This document shows positions 1-8,713 of a DNA stretch of 64,000 bases, piece by piece. Where the stretch lies: the NCBI RefSeq assembly GCF_902806695.1, contig NZ_CADCXN010000013.1, forward strand, positions 18,892-82,891, given 5' to 3'. Position numbers and translations under genes: made by a program. Source of the stretch: Candidatus Methylobacter favarea. Lineage in GTDB: Bacteria > Pseudomonadota > Gammaproteobacteria > Methylococcales > Methylomonadaceae. Position 1 is the first letter of the stretch; the number at the start of each line of letters is the position of its first letter. Under the pieces are notes generated by a model. It was not told where the DNA came from and ran no database searches. It was given only the letters and a program-made list of their open reading frames with translations.

Positions 1-127
1 AGCTTTAAAACTCTCGGTCATCCATTAACTCCTAAGACAAGATGAATAAACTGCGCATTTTTAGCAGAATAGTTCCAAGTTAGCAAGGTTTATTGGTATG
101 ATCCAGTCTTTTTTAGTGAGCGCCAAT

Positions 128-1294
128 ATGTCTGATCGGCTGGCTAAACGAACTGAGAGGATTTCCCCGTTTTATGTGATGGAATTATTGCGGCGTGCCA
201 AGCAATTGGAGACCGACGACAGGGATGTTATTCATATGGAAATCGGCGAGCCTGATTTTCCTACACCGCAGCTCATTATTGATGCCGGCATCGAGCATAT
301 TCAAACAGGTAATGTCAAGTATACCGCGGCAGCAGGGCTGCCCGAACTGCGTGAAAAAATAGCCGGGTTTTACCGGCAGCGTTATGGCATAGCCGTTTCC
401 GCTGAACGTATTTTTGTAACGCCTGGCGCATCCGGCGCGTTTTTACTGGCGCTTGGAATAAGCGTGAACCCGGGGGAACAATTATTATTGACCGATCCCT
501 GTTATCCCTGTAACAGCAATTTTATCAGGCTGTTCGATGGCGAAGCCGGACTAATTCCTGTAGATGCCGCAACCGGCTATCAATTAACAGCAGAATTAAT
601 CAAACAGCACTGGACTCCAGCCACCAAAGGGGCGGTTATTGCATCGCCTTCCAATCCCGCCGGCACTCTTATTGACCGGGAGGTATTAAAGCAGACGATT
701 GCTGCAGTTAATGCCCTGGATGGCTGCTTTTATTCAGATGAAATCTATCATGGCCTGGTCTATGGCGGGAATGCCTGCTCGGCAATAGAATTTAGTGACA
801 ATGTTTTTGTTATCAACAGCTTTTCGAAATATTTCGGCATGACCGGCTGGCGAATCGGCTGGCTGATAGTGCCGGATAAGTTTGTTGAAGCGGCTGAAAA
901 ATTGGCGCAAAATATTTTTATTGCCACCTCCACACATTCGCAATATGCGGCATTAGCTGCTTTTGATCAGCGCACGCTGGCCGAGCTTGAACTTAGAAGA
1001 GCTGAATTTGAAGCGAGGCGTAATTTCCTTTATGAGAATCTGCTGCGTCTGGGATTTGACATTCCCGTTAAACCGGACGGTGCTTTTTATATGTATGCTA
1101 ATTGTTCCGGATTCACCGATGACAGTTATCAATTCGCGATGGATTTTCTGGAGACTGAAGCGGTTGCCATAACGCCTGGAAAAGATTTCGGAGTAAATGA
1201 TGCCAGTCACTATATCCGTTTTGCTTATACGACTTCCATAGATAGAATAGCCTTAGCCATGCAGCGTTTGGAAAGATTTATTAATAAAGGATAA
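128..1294 (+). CDS. PLP-dependent class I/II aminotransferase
   Basis: A fold-type I aminotransferase of 388 residues, close to the usual family length. The substrate is not decidable from sequence; relatives act on aspartate, alanine or aromatic amino acids. Visible marks are the N-terminal HMEIGEPDF segment, SPSNPAG near residue 180, the YSDEIY segment, and SFSKYFGMTGWR, in which Lys234 should form the Schiff base with pyridoxal phosphate. An ATG 30 bases upstream (98) is in frame, but I chose 128 because homologous proteins begin at this MSDRLAKR-like point. The next gene, a rhodanese, starts 2 bases after the stop, so the two are probably co-transcribed. Family assignment is firm, substrate is open. 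Confidence 0.9.
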   Translation: MSDRLAKRTERISPFYVMELLRRAKQLETDDRDVIHMEIGEPDFPTPQLIIDAGIEHIQTGNVKYTAAAGLPELREKIAGFYRQRYGIAVSAERIFVTPGASGAFLLALGISVNPGEQLLLTDPCYPCNSNFIRLFDGEAGLIPVDAATGYQLTAELIKQHWTPATKGAVIASPSNPAGTLIDREVLKQTIAAVNALDGCFYSDEIYHGLVYGGNACSAIEFSDNVFVINSFSKYFGMTGWRIGWLIVPDKFVEAAEKLAQNIFIATSTHSQYAALAAFDQRTLAELELRRAEFEARRNFLYENLLRLGFDIPVKPDGAFYMYANCSGFTDDSYQFAMDFLETEAVAITPGKDFGVNDASHYIRFAYTTSIDRIALAMQRLERFINKG

Positions 1295-1296
1295 TC

Positions 1297-1620
1297 ATGT
1301 CAGTAAAACAAATCTCAGCAATAGAATTAAAAAACAGAATTCAAAAGGGAGATAAGCTGTTTCTGCTCGATGTCAGAGAGCCGAATGAGTTTCAATACGC
1401 TCATATCGATAACAGCGTTTTAATTCCGCTCAATCAACTCCCGAAGAGACTGAATGAACTGGATGCGCAACAGGAAACTGTGGTGATTTGCCATCACGGC
1501 ATGCGCAGCCAGCAAGCCGCCGCTTACCTTGAGCATTCAGGATTTAACGCTATCGCTAACTTGACCGGCGGAATTGATGCCTGGTCTTGTGAATGCGATA
1601 GTTCGGTGCCCCGGTATTAG
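1297..1620 (+). CDS. single-domain rhodanese-like protein
   Basis: A 107-residue protein that is one rhodanese domain. It has the LLDVREPNEF segment near residue 24 and the active loop CHHGMRS with Cys65, followed by the GGIDAW signature near the C terminus. Rhodanese domains carry sulfur as a persulfide on that cysteine. The loop is complete, so activity is plausible, but the sulfur acceptor is unknown. An AAGGAT ribosome site precedes the ATG, and the gene starts 2 bases after the aminotransferase stop. The same layout as GlpE-type proteins makes thiosulfate sulfurtransferase one possibility. Confidence 0.88.
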   Translation: MSVKQISAIELKNRIQKGDKLFLLDVREPNEFQYAHIDNSVLIPLNQLPKRLNELDAQQETVVICHHGMRSQQAAAYLEHSGFNAIANLTGGIDAWSCECDSSVPRY

Positions 1621-1700
1621 TCCTGTTTCAAGCGTCATGGCGAGTATTACCGCTCTCAAGGCGCTTGCCTGCTTAACTCAGCCTGTAAAGAGGATGCTTC

Positions 1701-2459
1701 ATGCCTAAAGACAGGCGCGTAACAATCATATTAGCTATTGTTGCCATTGCTATTATCGCAGTCATGAGCATCAGGCCGATTCCTCAGGACCCGGCATATC
1801 ATAACTTTGCCGATCGGCGGGTTATTCTGAACATAGCCAATTTTTATAATGTGCTTTCCAATATTCCTTTTCTTGTTGTCGGCCTCATGGGCATGCAGTT
1901 AATCGCATCGGGCCGGGCCAGAGGCGGATTGGTCGAGCTGCAAATAGTGTATTTAATGTTTTTTACCGGCATCCTGCTGACCGGTTTCGGCTCCGCCTAC
2001 TATCACTACCATCCTGTCAATCAAACATTGCTGTGGGACCGCCTGCCGATGACGATTGCATTCATGGCCCTGTTCACTGCCATTTTGGGAGAATATATCT
2101 CATCTAAAATTGCTCTGAAATTATTCGTGCCTTTGCTGATGTCAGGCATGGCTTCAGTGCTTTACTGGTATATCCCGGAGCTCAATGGCCGCGGCGATCT
2201 GCGGGCTTATGCGCTGGTGCAGTTTTTGCCCGTAGTGCTAATACCGCTGATCCTGTGGCTTTTTAATTGTCCCTTAAAGGGGAGCAAGTATATCTGGGGT
2301 GTAATAGGGCTGTACGTCCTGGCGAAGCTCATGGAGTTCTTCGATGGCGAAGTTTTTAGAGGCTTGGGTTTGATCAGCGGCCATTCGCTGAAGCATGTGT
2401 TTGCAGCGCTCGGCGCCTATGTTTATTATTTGGCTTTGCGCAAACGCACAAAGGTGTGA
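1701..2459 (+). CDS. alkaline ceramidase-like membrane protein (CREST family)
   Basis: A 252-residue integral membrane protein with about seven hydrophobic segments. The start of the mature part (NIANFYNVLSNIPF) and the SAYYHYHP segment near residue 97 match the ceramidase/alkaline phytoceramidase family, and the C-terminal SGHSLKHVFAALGA supplies the paired histidines expected of the zinc site in this hydrolase superfamily. Members cleave amide-linked lipids in eukaryotes; the bacterial substrate is not established. An AGAGGA site lies 7 bases before the ATG. It lies 80 bases after the rhodanese gene and runs convergent to moeA. A weak 7-bp inverted repeat (2464-2470 with 2489-2495) sits between the two stop codons, without a clear T tract. 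Confidence 0.8.
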   Translation: MPKDRRVTIILAIVAIAIIAVMSIRPIPQDPAYHNFADRRVILNIANFYNVLSNIPFLVVGLMGMQLIASGRARGGLVELQIVYLMFFTGILLTGFGSAYYHYHPVNQTLLWDRLPMTIAFMALFTAILGEYISSKIALKLFVPLLMSGMASVLYWYIPELNGRGDLRAYALVQFLPVVLIPLILWLFNCPLKGSKYIWGVIGLYVLAKLMEFFDGEVFRGLGLISGHSLKHVFAALGAYVYYLALRKRTKV

Positions 2460-2499
2460 GTCTTTGGTATAGTTGGCCTAAGCCCTAAATACCAACTTG

Positions 2500-3744
2500 T
2501 TATATAAAAAGAGTAAACGGTTCGACAGTGACTGTTCCGCCTGTTCGTATGCTAGTGCATTCAGGGGCCAGGACAATATAGCAGTTGGCCCGGCTGATAG
2601 AGCTAAGCATGTGCGACCCTTGCTTACCCGATGAAGCGACATAAAATTCGCCGCTACCGGTTTGTGTGAGAATACCGCATAGAAATTCCTGTCGGCCGGG
2701 CGCTTTTTTCAACGCAGTTGTGCACGTGGCAATGAGCCGCAAGGGTTTGCAAGCAGGTGCTCCGCAGAGCTGTCTAAGCGCGGGGGCTACGATCTGCTGA
2801 AAAGTTGTAATGACAGCGACCGGGTTGCCGGGCAAGCCAAAAAACCAGCAGGAACCGATCTTGCCGAATGCCAGCGGTTTACCGGGCTTTATGGCTACTT
2901 TCCAGAAATTTACCTGTCCGCAGCTGTCGAGTATGTCCTTGACATAATCGGCTTCACCTACCGAAGCACCGCCTGTAGTAATGATCACATCATAGGTTTT
3001 GGAGGCCGTAACAAGCTGATTTTCCAGCACTTGCTTATTATCAGGAATAACCCCCAGATCAACTGTATCGTAATTGGGATCAGCCAGTAATCCGCTTAAG
3101 CTATAGCGATTACTGTCGTATATTTTCCCCGGTTCCAGCGCTTGGCCCAGGGGTGTAAGCTCATCGCCGGTCGAAAAAAAAGCGATTTTAAGGTGTCGTT
3201 TGACTGCAATATCATGGATTCCGGCAGAGGCTAGCAAACCAATGTCGCCCGCTGTCAATTTTTTAGGATGAGCGCACAATAAGTCACCCCGGTTTACATC
3301 TTCGCCTGCCGCCCTGATATTTTGACCCGCCGGAGTGTTTGCAGGGAAGCGTATAATGTGTTCATCAGCCTGTACCTGCTCCTGCATAATGACTGAATCG
3401 GCTTGTTCCGGCACCACTGCGCCGGTAAAAATTCTGACGCATTGTCCGGCTTGCAGTTGGCCTTGAAACGGCTTTCCGGCCCACGAAGTGCCGGCCAGGC
3501 CGAGAGTGAAGGGATGCTCGCGATTAATATCGGCGCTGGAAAAAGCATAACCATCCATGGCTGCATTCCGATCGGGAGGAAGATTGACAGGCGCATAAAC
3601 TGACTGCGCCAGTATTCGTCCCAGCGCATTTTTCAACGTTACTTTTTCTGATCCGGGCACGGAATTTATTGCGCTTCTGATTCTTTCCAGAGCCTGCTCC
3701 AGGGATAGCAAAGCATTTGCTGCCGGGCTGCATGAGTCAATCAT
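2500..3744 (-). CDS. moeA: molybdopterin molybdenumtransferase MoeA
   Basis: MoeA inserts molybdate into adenylated molybdopterin in the cytoplasm, the last common step of molybdenum cofactor synthesis. The 414-residue length is normal. It shows the MoeA N-terminal domain with LPPDRNAAMDGYAF near residue 58, the MoCF-type molybdopterin-binding domain with TTGGASVGEADYVK near residue 255, FGLPGNPVA near residue 300, and a C-terminal beta domain. The start codon overlaps the stop of mobB in an ATGA arrangement, so the two are translationally coupled. The neighbour supports a role in making the guanine dinucleotide form of the cofactor. Confidence 0.95.
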   Translation of the reverse strand: MIDSCSPAANALLSLEQALERIRSAINSVPGSEKVTLKNALGRILAQSVYAPVNLPPDRNAAMDGYAFSSADINREHPFTLGLAGTSWAGKPFQGQLQAGQCVRIFTGAVVPEQADSVIMQEQVQADEHIIRFPANTPAGQNIRAAGEDVNRGDLLCAHPKKLTAGDIGLLASAGIHDIAVKRHLKIAFFSTGDELTPLGQALEPGKIYDSNRYSLSGLLADPNYDTVDLGVIPDNKQVLENQLVTASKTYDVIITTGGASVGEADYVKDILDSCGQVNFWKVAIKPGKPLAFGKIGSCWFFGLPGNPVAVITTFQQIVAPALRQLCGAPACKPLRLIATCTTALKKAPGRQEFLCGILTQTGSGEFYVASSGKQGSHMLSSISRANCYIVLAPECTSIRTGGTVTVEPFTLFI

Positions 3745-4271
3745 GGTTTTGTCAGGAAGCGGTGTAGAATAAATTCAGCAATCAGGTCAGGCCTGTTGAT
3801 ATTCAATTGGATCAGATAATCCGGGACTGCGAGCTCATCATCTGAGGCAACCGCAATAATGTCCGGGTCGTTTGGGTAAAGCAGCGGTTTATTAAGAGAG
3901 CATCGATGCAGTTCAATTTTGGGGAATTTTTCTGCTTTAAAACCTTCAATCAGAAGCAAGTCCAGTTCAGATTGATCGAATAGCTTTAGCTGATCATCCA
4001 GCCCGGGTTCGGTTTCCGGGATGATTTCCGTAATAATGGCGCGCCGCCGGGAGGATATCAGCATGACCGGTGAGGCGCCGGCTTTTCTTAAGCGGAAACT
4101 GTCTTTTCCGGGTTGATCTATTTCAAAATCATGATGTCCATGTTTTATTAAACCTATGCGCAGTCCCTGGTTTTTTAAAATCGGAATTAACTCGGTCAGT
4201 AAAGTCGTTTTGCCGGTTCCGCTAAAGGCGGCAAAGCCTAAAACTGGAATTTGGGCATTCTGCATGGCCAT
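3741..4271 (-). CDS. mobB: molybdopterin-guanine dinucleotide biosynthesis adaptor MobB
   Basis: MobB is a P-loop GTP-binding accessory protein of MobA in molybdopterin guanine dinucleotide synthesis. Its 176 residues start with a strand and Walker A loop, FSGTGKTTLL near residue 17, followed by IGLIKHGHHDFEID and LLLIEGFKAEKFPKIELHR, both typical of the family. It is the first gene of a two-gene operon with moeA (4-base overlap). A second ATG two codons downstream (4265) is equally possible as start. No mobA is present in the window. Confidence 0.93.
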   Translation of the reverse strand: MAMQNAQIPVLGFAAFSGTGKTTLLTELIPILKNQGLRIGLIKHGHHDFEIDQPGKDSFRLRKAGASPVMLISSRRRAIITEIIPETEPGLDDQLKLFDQSELDLLLIEGFKAEKFPKIELHRCSLNKPLLYPNDPDIIAVASDDELAVPDYLIQLNINRPDLIAEFILHRFLTKP

Positions 4272-4374
4272 AATTTAATCTGCCTGCTGTTATTATGAAA
4301 ATTATATTCTAAGGTATTATTTGCCAAATCACCAGGTGAGCGGTTTGTAAGAAATCACCAATCGGAGTACATCA

Positions 4375-4881
4375 TTGATTCGAATTTTTCTGGTTTTGTT
4401 GTTGATTATTACGGCCTGGTTTGCCGTGAACAGACTTTTAAAAACTCCCACCCCCTTAATAGCAAAATACGCCAAAGTTTTCTTCTTAAGTATTACCGGA
4501 GCGGTTTTAGTGTATTTGGCTGCCACCGGACGATTGAATTGGTTCTTTGCATTCATGGGAGTGATTGTTGCCTTTATAGTCAGATTCATGCCGATATTAC
4601 TACGCCATGCTCCGCAAATATACAAACTATGGTTGGGATTTATTGCCGCAAAACAGGCCGGCTCACACAATACGGCAGGGCGGCAAAATAATCTCGGCAC
4701 TAAAGGCTCACTATCTGTTGAAGAGGCTTATGAAGTATTGGGTCTGAAAAAGGGCGCATCAGAGCAGGAAATTATTAATGCTCACCGAAAATTAATGCAA
4801 AAAATGCATCCGGACCGCGGCGGATCGGATTATTTGGCAGCGAAAATAAATTTGGCTAAAAAGATTTTATTGAGAAAATAA
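4375..4881 (+). CDS. membrane-anchored J-domain protein, Pam18/Tim14-like
   Basis: The 168-residue protein has two or three hydrophobic segments in its first 95 residues and a compact J domain at the very C terminus. The J domain carries HPDRGGSDYLAAKINLAK, with the HPD triplet needed to stimulate an Hsp70 ATPase. That ending is closer to the mitochondrial import J protein Pam18/Tim14 and its bacterial relatives than to DnaJ, and no Gly/Phe or zinc region is present. It should sit in the inner membrane with the J domain in the cytoplasm; the client is unknown. The start is a TTG with CGGAG 7 bases upstream. It lies 6 bases before nlpD and may share its transcript. Confidence 0.82.
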   Translation: MIRIFLVLLLIITAWFAVNRLLKTPTPLIAKYAKVFFLSITGAVLVYLAATGRLNWFFAFMGVIVAFIVRFMPILLRHAPQIYKLWLGFIAAKQAGSHNTAGRQNNLGTKGSLSVEEAYEVLGLKKGASEQEIINAHRKLMQKMHPDRGGSDYLAAKINLAKKILLRK

Positions 4882-4887
4882 TTTTCA

Positions 4888-5826
4888 ATGTCTTTTAATC
4901 ACTCCAGGCTGATTTTTAGCATAACGCTGATTTTATGCACTTTATTAACCGCCTGTACGTCGCGCCAAGAAAATTATGCACCAGTAAGTTCAAATAATTA
5001 TGCTGTAAACTCAAAAATTCCTGCTAATGCGGCTCATCCCGCCGCGACTTCTCCAGAGCCATATACCCCTGATATTATTGAAGATAGTACAAAATATCAT
5101 GTCGTTAAAAAAGGCGAAACCCTGTATTCAATTGGTGTAAGTTCCGGTCATGGTTATCAACGTCTGGCTCTATGGAATCTGATTGCAGCGCCTTATAAGA
5201 TAGAAGTAGGCCAGAAAATCCGTTTATTTAATCCTGATCCAAAAACTAATTTGGCCAATAAAAAACAGCACAAAACAGCGGTTGCAAAAAAGGCAGCGAG
5301 GACCGCAAAAAAATCCGCGGGTTCGAAAGCGAAAAAGAGTAATCCAGCAGTAGCAAAATCAACTCCCAAGCCTGCAAAAATTAAAATTACTTCTGCAAAA
5401 AATCGAACTGAATCACCGGAAAAATCAATTATTTCAATTGATAACCAAAAAATGTTAAAGTTAAGTTTTCAATGGCCGATTAAGGGTAAAATCCTGAAAA
5501 ATTTTTCACAATCGGCTAATAAAGGTATCGATATAAGTGGCAAAATTGGCCAGCCAGTGTACGCTGCAGAAGCAGGGAAAGTGGTTTATAGTGGACAAGG
5601 TTTGATTGGCTTCGGTAACCTGGTCATTATCAAGCATGATGATTTATATCTAAGCGCCTACGCAAATAACAGTCGTCTGCTTGTTGCCGAAGGACAAAAA
5701 GTTGAAAAAGGCCAGGATATTGCAGAAGTGGGCGAAGCAGGATACAAAAAGGCTGCGCTGCACTTTGAGATAAGAAAAAATGGGAAATCGGTAAATCCAC
5801 TTACACTTTTACCGCAATATAACTAG
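4888..5826 (+). CDS. nlpD: NlpD-type LysM/degenerate M23 lipoprotein
   Basis: NlpD activates the septal amidase AmiC in the periplasm during daughter-cell separation. The 312-residue protein has a signal peptide ending in a lipobox (LLTAC, Cys near residue 23), a LysM domain from about residue 70 (YHVVKKGETLYSIG), a lysine/alanine-rich linker (residues 120-180), and a C-terminal LytM domain. In that domain the zinc histidine is replaced by asparagine (NKGIDI) and the downstream histidine of the HxH motif is AYANNS, so it should be non-catalytic, as in E. coli NlpD. Position directly upstream of rpoS is conserved in gammaproteobacteria, and rpoS promoters often lie inside nlpD. Confidence 0.93.
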   Translation: MSFNHSRLIFSITLILCTLLTACTSRQENYAPVSSNNYAVNSKIPANAAHPAATSPEPYTPDIIEDSTKYHVVKKGETLYSIGVSSGHGYQRLALWNLIAAPYKIEVGQKIRLFNPDPKTNLANKKQHKTAVAKKAARTAKKSAGSKAKKSNPAVAKSTPKPAKIKITSAKNRTESPEKSIISIDNQKMLKLSFQWPIKGKILKNFSQSANKGIDISGKIGQPVYAAEAGKVVYSGQGLIGFGNLVIIKHDDLYLSAYANNSRLLVAEGQKVEKGQDIAEVGEAGYKKAALHFEIRKNGKSVNPLTLLPQYN

Positions 5827-5863
5827 ACGATTTTGACTTAGGCTAATTAATCGTGGAGTTACT

Positions 5864-6847
5864 ATGAATGAAGAATTAAATGAACCATCGGACGATGATA
5901 TGAACATTCCGTTTGAAGAGGATTTATCTTTCGATGAAGAGATTGTGGATTTATCTACCCTGATAGAGCCCATCGAAAGTGAGGATGAACCTCCTGTTGT
6001 TAAAGCCAGAAATGATAATAACTTTGATGCCACCCGGGTATATCTGAGCGAACTGGGACGATCAAAATTATTAACGGCGGATCAGGAAAAAATTTACGGC
6101 AAAAGCGCCTTGCGAGGCGATCAGGAAGCCCGCAAGATTATGATCGAGAGTAATTTGCGGCTGGTGGTAAAAATTTCCCGTCGTTATTTGAATAGAGGCC
6201 TGCCTTTACTGGATTTGATTGAAGAAGGCAACCTGGGCTTAATTCGAGCCGTTGAAAAATTCGATCCGGAAAGAGGATTCAGATTTTCAACTTATGCAAC
6301 CTGGTGGATCAGGCAAACTATTGAACGGGCGATAATGAATCAGACGCGAACCATTCGCTTGCCGATTCATATTGTTAAAGAAATGAATACCTATCTTAAG
6401 GCTCAGCGTCATCTGGCCCAACTTTTGGATCACGAGCCTAGCGCCGAAGATATAGCCCAGCATCTCGATAAACCGGTAGAAAAAGTTGAAAGAATGCTGA
6501 GGCTCAATGAACGAGTCACCTCAGTGGACATTCCAAGCAGTAAGGAGTTTGATAAGCCCCTGGTTGAGTCGATTTCCGATAACCAAGGTTCAGCAGCTGA
6601 AATATTACAGGAGGAGGGTATTAAACAAAATATTACCAGTTGGGTGTTTCAATTGCCTGAAAAGCAGCGTGAAGTCATATGCCGCCGCTATGGACTATGT
6701 GGCTACGAAAGTTCAACACTTGAGCAGGTAGCTCAGGAGCTGAACGTTACCCGGGAGCGCGTCAGGCAAATACAAATGGACGCTTTAAAAAGATTAAAGG
6801 AGATTCTGCATTTTAATGGTTATTCCTTTGAGTCAATTTTTAACTGA
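5864..6847 (+). CDS. rpoS: RNA polymerase sigma factor RpoS
   Basis: The general stress and stationary-phase sigma factor, a sigma-70 group 2 protein of 327 residues, normal for the family. After an acidic N-terminal region come [14 protein letters not shown] (region 1.2), the region 2 core with [16 protein letters not shown] and [16 protein letters not shown], region 3, and region 4 with [20 protein letters not shown]. The TCGTGGAG ribosome site lies 8 bases before ATG. The last 28 bases overlap, on the opposite strand, the 3' end of the nitrilase gene. The pairing with nlpD supports rpoS rather than rpoD. Confidence 0.96.
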   Translation: MNEELNEPSDDDMNIPFEEDLSFDEEIVDLSTLIEPIESEDEPPVVKARNDNNFDATRVYLSELGRSKLLTADQEKIYGKSALRGDQEARKIMIESNLRLVVKISRRYLNRGLPLLDLIEEGNLGLIRAVEKFDPERGFRFSTYATWWIRQTIERAIMNQTRTIRLPIHIVKEMNTYLKAQRHLAQLLDHEPSAEDIAQHLDKPVEKVERMLRLNERVTSVDIPSSKEFDKPLVESISDNQGSAAEILQEEGIKQNITSWVFQLPEKQREVICRRYGLCGYESSTLEQVAQELNVTRERVRQIQMDALKRLKEILHFNGYSFESIFN

Positions 6848-7704
6848 CAGGCAGTCTGCAATACCCAATCCCTGTAGTTAAAAACCTGCCCTTGTTCGCG
6901 GATTGTTTCACAGTCGCCTGGCGAGACTTCGGCGATAACCCATTGCGCGGCATTGAGTTCGCCGATAGCTAAAATACCGTTATCGGGAAAGCCGCGATCT
7001 ACGGGCGTATAAATAGCTGCCGCTCCGATGTTTATATCCACTGCTTCAGACCAGGGCGCGATACCTACAATGGATGACTGGGCAACATAGCACTGATTTT
7101 CCAGAGCCCTTGCCTGACAACCTATTTTAACCCGATGATAGCCGGCCAGGGTGTCAGTGCAGCTGGGCACCAGAATCAGATTGGCTCCGGCTTCAACCTG
7201 CTTTCTTGCCAGCAGTGGAAATTCGCTGTCATAGCAGATATTAATGGCGATTTTGCCGTATTCCGTATCAAAACACTTAAGTTCCTTGCCGCTCTGAATA
7301 AGCCCTTGCTCGTTTTCAAAACGGGTCATCATGAGTTTATCCTGATAATCAACCTGACCGTCAGGCATAAACAGATAGGCGCGGTTTCGATAGTGACCCG
7401 AATCAATTTTTACCGGAAATGTCCCGGCCTGAATATAACAATTGTATTTTTGAGCCAAGGTACGAAACCAGTCTATATAGTCATCCAGCAATGACTGCAT
7501 GGCCGCCAGTTGCTGGCTTAAGGATGAATAGATATCCTGGCTGAACAGCGATGCCAGTTCCATGCTGGCATACTCGGGAAAGAGCAGAATGCCGACATTG
7601 CGTTTCGCCGCTTCAATCACCCAACTTTCAGTTTTTCGTTCATAATTCTGCCACAATTTCAAAAAACTGATGTCATATTGTGCGGCTGCAATTTTAACGT
7701 TCAT
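6820..7704 (-). CDS. carbon-nitrogen hydrolase (nitrilase superfamily)
   Basis: A 294-residue single-domain nitrilase-fold amidase. The catalytic triad can be read: Glu in [10 protein letters not shown] near residue 45, Lys in DKLMMTRFE near residue 128, and Cys in [10 protein letters not shown] near residue 162. Substrate is unknown; relatives hydrolyse omega-amides or N-carbamoyl compounds. The start overlaps the end of the upstream GNAT gene by 11 bases, which implies coupled translation. GNAT and nitrilase domains also occur fused in one protein in other bacteria, so these two probably act in the same process. The 3' end overlaps rpoS tail to tail by 28 bases. Confidence 0.9.
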   Translation of the reverse strand: MNVKIAAAQYDISFLKLWQNYERKTESWVIEAAKRNVGILLFPEYASMELASLFSQDIYSSLSQQLAAMQSLLDDYIDWFRTLAQKYNCYIQAGTFPVKIDSGHYRNRAYLFMPDGQVDYQDKLMMTRFENEQGLIQSGKELKCFDTEYGKIAINICYDSEFPLLARKQVEAGANLILVPSCTDTLAGYHRVKIGCQARALENQCYVAQSSIVGIAPWSEAVDINIGAAAIYTPVDRGFPDNGILAIGELNAAQWVIAEVSPGDCETIREQGQVFNYRDWVLQTACQLKIDSKE

Positions 7705-8293
7705 CTTTAAGCCAGAAAATCATGGGTTTGGGTGTTTCTTCATTATCATCAAGGTCTTTCCAGCGATAAGCGGTCCTGAGCTCAGGATGTTTGAAGTAGC
7801 CGCGTTTGTTCCAGAATTTATCAAGCGGGACATAATCAGCAGGACGGCGAGGATGATCGAGCGGCCGTTCTACGCAGCAGAAGGTGATATGTTTAAAGCC
7901 GCCCAGATCTTCAGCATGAGCTTCTCTTTGTTCAAAGAAACGGACGCCGATACCCAGTCCGCGGTATTGCCTGTTCAGTACTGATTCACTGCAATAGAAG
8001 ACATCATTCAGCTTATAGCCATTTTCGATAAACGGTTTTTTTAGTTCATCCGTTTCATATTTCATCGGCATCGCCGTTGATGCCCCGACAATTTTATCGC
8101 CATCAAAAGCCAATACGATGACGCTGTCAGAACAATCGATATAGGTTTGAAGGTATTTTTTTTCATAGTTAAAATCCCCGTCATACAAATAGGGGAATTC
8201 GCGAAATACTTCAATTCTAAGACCGGCAAGCTCAGGAATGTAGCGTTGCAGAGCTGCGCCGGTGCATCTTGCTATGCGAATATTTCTAGACAT
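7694..8293 (-). CDS. GNAT-family N-acetyltransferase
   Basis: A 199-residue protein with a GNAT fold. The acetyl-CoA pyrophosphate loop is visible as RQYRGLGIGVRFFEQRE near residue 110, and the central beta strand VIVLAFDGDKIVGASTAM near residue 60 fits motif A. The C terminus (PMIFWLKD) is conserved among relatives paired with nitrilases. The acceptor substrate cannot be told. It is the first gene of a pair with the downstream nitrilase. Confidence 0.85.
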   Translation of the reverse strand: MSRNIRIARCTGAALQRYIPELAGLRIEVFREFPYLYDGDFNYEKKYLQTYIDCSDSVIVLAFDGDKIVGASTAMPMKYETDELKKPFIENGYKLNDVFYCSESVLNRQYRGLGIGVRFFEQREAHAEDLGGFKHITFCCVERPLDHPRRPADYVPLDKFWNKRGYFKHPELRTAYRWKDLDDNEETPKPMIFWLKDER

Positions 8294-8332
8294 GGCTGAG
8301 GCGGCCGGTAAAAATACGCATTTTAGCCGAAC

Positions 8333-8689
8333 TTATCGCCAAGCGCGTAGTTTTTGCATTAAAAATATTGCCAGACCTGCGCCCATAGTATCTGCCACCC
8401 AGTCAGCGGTATCGGAACTGCGGCCTTCGACAAAAGACTGATGCCATTCATCGGATATGCCGTATACACTGCAAAAGATAATGCCGAGCGAAGCCAGTAA
8501 AACAGGTGAACTGATGACATGTTTAAAACTGCGCCATGCCAATAAGCCCATAATAAAATAGGCGGCGGCATGATAACCCTTATCATTATTCGGAAACAGC
8601 ATCGGCACCGGCAGCGATGGTTGATCGGAAAGCCAGTAAATGAACAGGCAATAGAGAAAAAACAAGCAAAAATCCATTATTTTAATCAT
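8333..8689 (-). CDS. VanZ-like small membrane protein
   Basis: A small protein of about 118 residues with three to four membrane segments. The segments LFIYWLSDQPSLP, FPNNDKGYHAAAYFIMG and SDEWHQSFVEGRSSDTADWVADTMGA are the hallmark of VanZ-family proteins (teicoplanin resistance VanZ and many uncharacterised bacterial homologues). Function is not known for most members. A TTG at 8695 is possible; I prefer the ATG at 8689. It is divergent from the DUF455 gene with only 24 bases between starts, so promoters must overlap the neighbouring coding regions. Confidence 0.8.
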   Translation of the reverse strand: MIKIMDFCLFFLYCLFIYWLSDQPSLPVPMLFPNNDKGYHAAAYFIMGLLAWRSFKHVISSPVLLASLGIIFCSVYGISDEWHQSFVEGRSSDTADWVADTMGAGLAIFLMQKLRAWR

Positions 8690-8713
8690 GCGCAAACAGT
8701 AAAAAAACCAGTA

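Noticed and set aside
2464..2495. Terminator between the ceramidase-like gene and moeA
   Set aside because: Only a 7-base stem with a long loop and no T tract on either strand; mentioned under the gene but not called.
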